Assembly (NCBI RefSeq): GCF_023073415.1
Contig: NZ_JADPJL010000035.1
Location: 1-64,000 of the forward strand
Source of the DNA: Bradyrhizobium sp. 190
GTDB taxonomy: Bacteria; Pseudomonadota; Alphaproteobacteria; Rhizobiales; Xanthobacteraceae
Reading direction: 5' to 3'
DNA length: 64,000 nucleotides
The notes under the pieces were generated by a model. The model was not told the DNA's origin. It searched no databases and saw only the letters and a program-made list of their open reading frames with translations. The translations under genes were made by a program, and so were the position numbers. Shown here piece after piece: positions 58,853 through 64,000 of this stretch. Numbering within the stretch: the stretch's first letter is position 1; each line of letters opens with the position of its first letter.

Positions 58853-59278
58853 TTATCGGGCGCGGCGAGCTTTCTTGCGCGTCTTCGCAGGAACACTCTT
58901 CTTGGCACTCCGCGCAGGACCGGACTTCTTGTTACTCGATTTCTTGCTGGCGGCCTTCCTGGCCATATTCTTCGAGCTCTTGGACTGCGTTGTCCTCGCC
59001 TTGGCCGCTCTGGCTTTTGTTGCCTTGGCTGCTGGCGCGCCGCGCCGCTTCTTCGCCGCACGCTTCCGCCGTTCAGAGGCGGCTGCAACCGGCGGCACCA
59101 TCAGCGGATCGGAAACGAGGCCGTCGGCGGCGAGCGGCACATAGACCGCCGCGCGTTCGTCGGCCCTCAAGCCCGGCTCATCCGCCTTCAACGCCTGGCT
59201 TGTGGCTTCCGTCGCGGTGCTTGCGATGCCTTTCACCGTGGCTGTGAACTTTTCCAGAATCGATTTGTCTTTGGCCAT
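58853..59278 (-). CDS. Lys/Ala-rich protein with histone-H1-like tail
   Basis: 141 residues from ATG 59278 (MAKDKSILEK), with GGGAGACGAC upstream. N-terminal 40 residues are helical (KFTATVKGIASTATEATSQA). From about residue 75 onward the sequence is a Lys/Ala/Arg tail (ERRKRAAKKRRG, SKKSSNKKSG, KTRKKARRAR) like histone H1 or AlgP-type tails. Probably binds DNA or RNA non-specifically. A similar protein occurs in rhizobia. The longer upstream ATG is rejected for lack of a ribosome site. Confidence 0.8.
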   Translation of the reverse strand: MAKDKSILEKFTATVKGIASTATEATSQALKADEPGLRADERAAVYVPLAADGLVSDPLMVPPVAAASERRKRAAKKRRGAPAAKATKARAAKARTTQSKSSKNMARKAASKKSSNKKSGPARSAKKSVPAKTRKKARRAR

Positions 59279-59346
59279 GTCGTCTCCCTCAGCTTCCCGA
59301 CATGGAACTAACCAACCCGGCGCCGCCGGGTTCCTGGACGGAAACC

Positions 59347-60519
59347 TCACTCCGCCAACTGAAACCGCTCAAAGCGATCAAGTTCTTCCTCGATGCGGCG
59401 CTTGTAGTCCTTGCGCGAGGCCCGCGCCGCGCCCTTGCCGACCCAGCTCCATTTCTGCATCAGGAGTTTCTTGTTCTGGCGGTCGGTCTTCAGATCAATG
59501 GCGGCGACGATGTCTTGGCCGACCAGGACCGGCAGCGCGAAATAGCCGAACAGGCGCTTCTCCTTCGGCACATAGGCCTCGAAGCGGTGGCCGTAATCGA
59601 AGAACAACTCGGTGCGCTTGCGCTGGATGACAAGTGGATCGAACGGCGAGAGAATGTGCACCGGACCATCGTCCGCGTCTGTCGGCGGGCCAGCCTCCAG
59701 CACTTCCGGCCGCGCCCAATGCTCCTGCTTGCCGGCGCCTTCAATTGCGATCGGCATCAATTCCTTGCGTCGCACCCGCGCCTCGATCAATCGCCGTACC
59801 GCCGCCTTGCTCGGCGCATCGAGATGGCAGATGGAATCGAGGCTGACGACACCTTGCGAACGCAACGCGCGGTCGAGCAGGTAGGCGGTGATTTCGGCCG
59901 ACCTTGCCGGCTTCGGCGGCTTGTCCCAGCCGAAATGCCGCGTCATCAGTTCATAGGTCTTGAGCATGCCGGTGCGTTCGGAGATCGTCACCTCGCCGGT
60001 GTAGAAGGCAAGCTGCAGCGCCCGCTTCGAGGGTTTGCGGCTCTGCCAGAGATGTTCCTTCTCGGTCAGAACGTCGTCCTCGATGTCGCGGATGGTCAGC
60101 GCGCCTTCGCGCCGCAGCAGCCGCATCACCTTGCGGGTGTCCTCCGGCTTGACGGAAGCGAACCATCTATGGCCTTCGCGCCGGTGCTCTCGCATCGCCG
60201 GAACGAAATAGTGAAAGTCTTTCGCCGGCACATAGGACAGCGCATGTGTCCAGTATTCGAACACGCTCTTGTCGACGCTCTGCGCCTGCCGCAGGTCGGC
60301 GCGGGCGTAGCCCGGGATGCGGCTATAGAGAATGTGGTGATGGCAGCGCTCGATGACGTGGATGGTGTCGATCTGCACATAGCCGAGATGGTCCACCGCC
60401 GCAGCAACCGCCTGCGGTCCGGCGCCGAACGGCTCGCTGGTATCGAGCCGCTGGGCCTGCAGCCAGATTCGCCGGGCCTCGGTCTTGGTCAGGGGGCGGG
60501 GTTCAGTCGCGCGGGGCAT
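59347..60519 (-). CDS. YcaQ-family winged-helix protein (crosslink repair glycosylase-like)
   Basis: 390 residues. HTH_42/YcaQ features: ARRIWLQAQRLDTS-EPFG, LGYVQIDTIHVIERCHHHIL with the catalytic-region QID, SVFEYWTHALSYVP, and DPLVIQRKRTELFFDYGHRF-EAYVP. E. coli YcaQ unhooks interstrand crosslinks. ATG 60519 (MPRATEPRPLTKTEARR) chosen; the long frame above is Arg/Ala noise. Downstream gene 59278 is on the same strand after 68 bp. Confidence 0.85.
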   Translation of the reverse strand: MPRATEPRPLTKTEARRIWLQAQRLDTSEPFGAGPQAVAAAVDHLGYVQIDTIHVIERCHHHILYSRIPGYARADLRQAQSVDKSVFEYWTHALSYVPAKDFHYFVPAMREHRREGHRWFASVKPEDTRKVMRLLRREGALTIRDIEDDVLTEKEHLWQSRKPSKRALQLAFYTGEVTISERTGMLKTYELMTRHFGWDKPPKPARSAEITAYLLDRALRSQGVVSLDSICHLDAPSKAAVRRLIEARVRRKELMPIAIEGAGKQEHWARPEVLEAGPPTDADDGPVHILSPFDPLVIQRKRTELFFDYGHRFEAYVPKEKRLFGYFALPVLVGQDIVAAIDLKTDRQNKKLLMQKWSWVGKGAARASRKDYKRRIEEELDRFERFQLAE

Positions 60520-60595
60520 CGCGCGGCAATGTAGCGAGATTCGCGCGTGGGGGGAGTCCCGGGTTCCACGATCGCCGGCTCGTGGCGAACTCGCC

Positions 60596-60826
60596 TCACC
60601 GCTTGTGCTGGTCCCCGACACTGCCGGTTGCAATCTCGGCCTCGCAGGAGGCGCGGCCGGGCTGGGGCGCACTGCATTTGTAGACATGGCCGGTGAGACG
60701 ATCGACCAGCCACGCGCTCTCCTCTGTCGGGCTTTCGAACCCGACATAGCGGCTGCCAAGCGCGTTGATCAGCGTCGACAGCAAAATTGCAGCAGCGATC
60801 ATCGCCGCGCCGATCAGTGTTGGCAT
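60596..60826 (-). CDS. Small single-span membrane protein
   Basis: 76 residues from ATG 60826. Membrane span LIGAAMIAAAILLSTLINAL, then a short domain RYVGFESPTEESAWLVDRLT and GHVYKCSAPQPGRASCEAEI with two Cys that could form a disulfide in the periplasm. CCGGAAG precedes the ATG. Function unknown; conserved-looking in rhizobia. Confidence 0.65.
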   Translation of the reverse strand: MPTLIGAAMIAAAILLSTLINALGSRYVGFESPTEESAWLVDRLTGHVYKCSAPQPGRASCEAEIATGSVGDQHKR

Positions 60827-61349
60827 TGAACTTCCGGAACCGGCAGGCTCCGATGCGCTGGCACGATAACCCTGGTACTCACGCTGACGCTTGACTGACT
60901 GTAACACCCGCCCCGCCCGTTTGGTTGCCCCGAACGAATTCTTCTTCAGATTTTTTTGTGAGTAGATTTGCTAGGCGCGCATCTGGCCGATTTGTTGTCC
61001 AGAGATCGGCGCTGGCGCGACGGCACACAGTTTTCTTTTCTGAAGTCAGCGGCGGGAAGTGATGCAGCGGTCGCTTATCCCCGCAAGACTACGGATGCCA
61101 CCTTGCTCGCACCGTCCTGTCACCGCAGCGCGTTGTGCTGCGGGACATTGAGATCGTCGGGATCGCTGCGCTTCGGATCGCCGCACAGCGCGAGTAGCCT
61201 CCATCGAACTTGACGAAAGCCTGATGCCGAACTCGAGGCGGGCCAGCCGACGCCCGACGTCATGGCGGGGCTACGATCGAGGCCGAAGCGGTTCCTGCCT
61301 AGGTAGCGTCTCAAGAAGGTCGATGATCCATCCCGGTCGCCGATCGAAA

Positions 61350-61365
61350 GGTGATTCAGATCACG
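61350..61365. promoter_or_regulatory. CRP-like palindrome, site 3
   Basis: GGTGATTCAGATCACG, 8 of 10 matches to TGTGA-N6-TCACA, with perfect core GTGAT-N4-ATCAC. It lies 139 bp (centre to centre) upstream of site 4, a distance not explained by a class II arrangement. Confidence 0.45.
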
Positions 61366-61488
61366 CGAGCAATGTTGGACGATCAATCCACCGACGACGT
61401 CCCGACACGCAAAATGACGGCTATGGGCTTCAAACACCCTGCGATGCCGGCTCAAAGCCAGCCCTAGTCGGAAAGCTGGCGTTATCAA

Positions 61489-61504
61489 TGTGACTTGAAT
61501 CACA
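61489..61504. promoter_or_regulatory. CRP-like palindrome, site 4 (perfect)
   Basis: TGTGACTTGAATCACA matches TGTGA-N6-TCACA at all ten positions. A TATCCT hexamer at 61526-61531 starts 29.5 bp from the centre, placing the site at about -41.5 for the OmpA-family gene at 61593. Confidence 0.65.
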
Positions 61505-61592
61505 TTGCTCACTTTGAACCCGTCCTATCCTCGCAGCATCAAAACGTCATGCACGCCACCTTTGCAGGGCGTTAACAGTGAGGATTAAGACA

Positions 61593-62225
61593 ATGACGCG
61601 CTTTCTTTCCATCATGACTATCGGCGCCACGCTGTCGATGACGACGGGCCTGGCTGTCGCCGGCGACACCGTCTCGGCCGACAAAATCCTGGACGCCCTG
61701 AAGCCGAAGCCGGGCGTGACCCGCGGCCTTTCGACCGGCGCGCAGCAGCCCGTGGACGCCGCCGTACAGGCCAAGGAAACCGGCTTCGTCAACACGTTGC
61801 GCAACCGCAAGACGCGGTCACTGTCGCTCGGCGAGCGCCAGGAAATTGCGGAACTTGCTGCGATCAAGCCGAAGATCGACCTCGAAATCCAGTTCGACTA
61901 CAACTCGGCCGACATCAGCAAGGGCTCGGTGACTGCCGTGCAGGAACTCGGCAAGGCGCTCTCTGATTCGAGCCTGAAGGGTTCGACCTTCGTCGTTGCC
62001 GGTCATACCGACGCGATCGGCGGCGAGGCGTATAACCAGGATCTTTCCGAGCGCCGCGCCGACACGATCAAGAAGTACCTGACCGAGAAGTACGGCATCG
62101 TCGGTTCCAATCTCGTGACCGTCGGTTACGGCGAGAGCAAGCCGAAGGATCCGAATGCGCCGACGGACCCGACCAACCGCCGCGTTCAGGTCGTCAACAT
62201 GGACACCAAGACCGCCTCGAAGTGA
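61593..62225 (+). CDS. OmpA-family exported protein
   Basis: 210 residues from ATG 61593 (GTGAGGA upstream; an in-frame GTG at 61578 is less likely). Signal peptide (LSIMTIGATLSMTTGLAVAG). The C-terminal OmpA domain has IDLEIQFDYNSADISKGS, VVAGHTDAIGGEAYNQDLSE, RRADTIKKYLTEKYGI and VGYGESKPKDPNAPTDPTNR-RVQV, with the Asp and Arg that hold meso-diaminopimelate. It binds peptidoglycan from the periplasm; no beta-barrel is present. Preceded by a perfect CRP-like site and followed by a terminator. Confidence 0.9.
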   Translation: MTRFLSIMTIGATLSMTTGLAVAGDTVSADKILDALKPKPGVTRGLSTGAQQPVDAAVQAKETGFVNTLRNRKTRSLSLGERQEIAELAAIKPKIDLEIQFDYNSADISKGSVTAVQELGKALSDSSLKGSTFVVAGHTDAIGGEAYNQDLSERRADTIKKYLTEKYGIVGSNLVTVGYGESKPKDPNAPTDPTNRRVQVVNMDTKTASK

Positions 62226-62241
62226 AGTCTTGAATGCGATC

Positions 62242-62272
62242 ATCCGCCTGCCGCTTGCGGCAGGCGGATTTT
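62242..62272 (+). terminator. Rho-independent terminator
   Basis: ATCCGCCTGCCGC-TT-GCGGCAGGCGGAT followed by TTTG, 17 bp after the OmpA-family stop. Confidence 0.8.
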
Positions 62273-62322
62273 GAGTTGTCGCAGCCGCGACGCGACGTGA
62301 CACTCGCCGATCCGTCGCAATC

Positions 62323-62959
62323 TTAAGACTTGTCGAGAATTTCCCTGATCCTTGCCGCCAGCAAAACCTGGGTAACGGGCTTCTGGAGCAGTGACACGCC
62401 GGCATCCAGCCGGCCCTGATGCACGATCGCATCCCGCGAATACCCGGTCATGAACAAGACCCTGAGGCCGGACTGGCGATGATGCAGTTGATCGGCCAAC
62501 TCGCGGCCGTTTAGGCATGTCCTCGGCCTCGCGCCGGTACATGCCTTCCTGCGCCAGGGCCACTTCAGCGGCACGAAGCTGCGACGGCGAGGGCAGCGCA
62601 AGCACCTTCGGCAACAGCGGCCACAGCATCGCCGCGGTCACGATCGACGACGCTGCGGTCATCGCCTTGACGATGCCTTCGATGCCATAGATCGGATACC
62701 AAAGCGTGATGATCGACATCACATGGCCGACGCCGCACGCCATGATGAAGAGCGCGAACGCCCAGAACACCCATCCGAAATCGACATCGCGGCGCTTCGA
62801 GACGAAGATCGACAGCGCAACCGGAATCGAAAAATAGGCGGAGGCAATGACGATATCCGACGCGACGTGCAGCCAGATCAGTTGCGGTTCCCACAGCAGG
62901 CATATTCCGTGCGGTGCGAACATCGATGAATCGAGCAGACGTTCGAAGAAGGCCCACAT
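62323..62959 (-). pseudogene. Hybrid histidine kinase remnant: ETR1-like membrane domain fused out of frame to a receiver end
   Basis: The minus strand starts MWAFFERLLDSSMFAPHGIC. Three spans follow with LIWLHVASDIVIASAYFSIP and FALFIMACGVGHVMSIIT; CGVGH matches the Cys/His copper ligands of ethylene-receptor-like domains. A coiled-coil beginning (AEVALAQEGMYRREAEDM) then breaks at about 62512-62520 and another frame continues with LADQLHHRQSGLRVLFMTGY and GVSLLQKPVTQVLLAARIRE, the last half of a receiver domain. The kinase core and most of the receiver are missing. A hybrid kinase has therefore lost its middle. The N-terminal frame would run on to 62240 as nonsense. Confidence 0.75.
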
Positions 62960-63083
62960 GCCGTCGTTCCTTAAAACGGGGATTCGAGCGACTCATACAG
63001 CGATGAATCTACGGCGAGCCCACAACCCGCACAAGTCGAGCCGCCCTTGGATTGCTCGCTGCGCGCTCGATGCGATGGCCGCG

Positions 63084-64000
63084 TCAAATCCAGTTCTGGA
63101 AGATCATCAGGCGGCTGAACGTCGCCATCGAAGTACCTATGAACGCGGCCGATATCGGCAACATTGCGGCAAAGCTGGCAAAACAGACCGCAACATAGGC
63201 CCATAGCAGCCAACCGGGCATGCTGCCGCGTTTCAAGGCATACACCAGCGCAAAACTCGCCGTGGTCGCCGCCGGAAGGTAGTAGTACATGAACCCGAGC
63301 GTTCGCGGCAGCAATGCCCATGCGAGGTATGGGCCGAAATAGAACGCCAGCACCAGGAAGGCGTCGACCCGCCGCGTCACGATCCAGTCGCGCAGACAGA
63401 TCGCGACCGCAATCAGCGCCGGCCACAGGATCAGCGGGTTGCCGAGAAAGACGACGGCTGCGATCCGGTCGTCGCCGATCTTGTCGAAGAGATACCAGAC
63501 CGGGCGCACCAGGAACGGCCAGGACGGCCACGAACTCATATAGGTGTGGCCGGCGATCGCGGTCGTGGTGTTATCGCTGAAGATCCGCCGTTGCGCTTGC
63601 AGAATATCCGGGAACGAAAAACCGTAGAGCGGAATGAACGTCGCGAGATAGACGGCGGCCGGAATGAGCACGAAGCAGAAGGCGAAATGCCACCACCTGA
63701 AATCGGGCCAGAGATCGGGCCGGTACCAATCTTCTGGCCGCGCGTCGGCGAACCGGGTACGCCAGCTCTGCAGCAGGCCGATCACGGCGACGATGACGAT
63801 GCAGACCGCGAGCACGAACAGCCCGCTCCATTTGCAGCCGATCGACAGGCCGAAGCTGATCCCGGCAAGTGCGAACCAAAGATGCGGCCGCTCTTTTCGA
63901 AAGCCGTGCATGAACGCCGCGATCGCGAACAGGCTGAAGGTGAGCGCGAAAATATCCAGCATCGCGATACGCGATTGCACGAACAGCATCTGGTTGAAAA
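63084..64000 (-). CDS. PMT-family glycosyltransferase (dolichyl-phosphate-mannose type), partial
   Basis: At least 305 residues are visible; the start lies beyond the window. Many membrane spans. FVQSRIAMLDIFALTFSLFA is the PMT/ArnT-type motif near the first luminal loop, and WPSWPFLVRPVWYLFDKIGD and TLGFMYYYLPAATTASFALV follow, as in PMT C-terminal regions. It transfers mannose from a polyprenyl phosphate donor to a protein or lipid at the outer face. Upstream neighbours are not in view. Confidence 0.85.
   Translation of the reverse strand, partial: FNQMLFVQSRIAMLDIFALTFSLFAIAAFMHGFRKERPHLWFALAGISFGLSIGCKWSGLFVLAVCIVIVAVIGLLQSWRTRFADARPEDWYRPDLWPDFRWWHFAFCFVLIPAAVYLATFIPLYGFSFPDILQAQRRIFSDNTTTAIAGHTYMSSWPSWPFLVRPVWYLFDKIGDDRIAAVVFLGNPLILWPALIAVAICLRDWIVTRRVDAFLVLAFYFGPYLAWALLPRTLGFMYYYLPAATTASFALVYALKRGSMPGWLLWAYVAVCFASFAAMLPISAAFIGTSMATFSRLMIFQNWI

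Larger units (their letters stand above)
60827..61592. other. Long intergenic region with CRP-like sites
   Basis: About 765 bp without a convincing gene. A 130-codon minus frame (61120-61512) exists but shows no ribosome site or domain and overlaps the CRP-like sites. The right end holds the promoter of the OmpA-family gene. Confidence 0.5.

Noticed and set aside
61120..61512. 130-codon minus-strand frame
   Set aside because: Crosses two CRP-like sites and the ompA-family promoter, lacks a ribosome site and recognisable sequence.
1..64000. tRNA or rRNA genes
   Set aside because: No cloverleaf or rRNA-like words were recognised on either strand by reading.

Overview
The window is high-GC alphaproteobacterial chromosome. 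Gene content and order point to the Bradyrhizobium group (Nitrobacteraceae): a rhizobial-type glycerol ABC transporter operon next to glpD and a DeoR-type glpR, a BA14K-like protein, PRC-barrel proteins, a Pmt-type lipid methyltransferase, short conserved rhizobial orphans, and many imperfect-palindrome intergenic repeats of the kind common in that group. The assignment rests on recognition only; no database search was run.

Layout. 1-4800: two divergent exported Pro/Ala-rich paralogues around a shared regulatory region with two CRP-like sites, two small exported proteins, a mosaic intergenic stretch, a Popeye-like membrane protein with a cyclic-nucleotide-binding domain, and a stand-alone DnaB/RecA-fold ATPase. 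5100-12600: Nudix hydrolase and a membrane-lipid neighbourhood (phosphatidylserine decarboxylase, divergent class-III aminotransferase, Mpo1/DUF962-like membrane protein, Pmt-type methyltransferase, GT4 glycosyltransferase), then a membrane-anchored TAXI receptor. 12800-21300: small conserved proteins, L,D-transpeptidase, DUF4403 protein, dodecin, two PRC-barrel proteins, an OmpR-type regulator followed by a histidine kinase that has lost its sensor region, and a lytic transglycosylase. 21468-26413: TPP riboswitch and thiOSGEC operon. 26472-28648: an AT-richer orphan gene, a Fis-type regulator, and a highly structured putative RNA element. 28649-30635: SPFH protein and an Old Yellow Enzyme. 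30740-39625: glpV-U-Q-P-T-S-D and glpR on the minus strand. 39861-47679: small proteins and a tightly overlapping beta-oxidation operon (fadE, thiolase, fadB-like, YciA-like thioesterase). 47985-54201: SMP-30 lactonase, serine beta-lactamase-fold hydrolase, K+ channel with zinc ribbon, second L,D-transpeptidase, flavin reductase. 53593-58682: RND adaptor/pump/TetR operon with a consensus sigma70 promoter overlapped by a palindromic operator. 58853-64000: Lys-rich protein, YcaQ-type glycosylase, small membrane protein, OmpA-family protein with a CRP-like site, the remnant of an ETR1-like hybrid kinase, and the 3' part of a PMT-family glycosyltransferase.

How they work together. The glp genes import and oxidise glycerol or glycerol-3-phosphate; the fad operon runs fatty-acid beta-oxidation; the thi operon makes thiamine precursors under TPP control; the psd/pmt region makes and modifies amino-phospholipids. 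The recurring themes that gene annotation does not explain are (i) CRP-like palindromes spaced alike before three exported-protein genes, (ii) a multi-helix RNA-like element at 28015-28230, (iii) two sensor kinases that both carry internal deletions, and (iv) at least eight families of imperfect inverted repeats sitting in nearly every larger gap.
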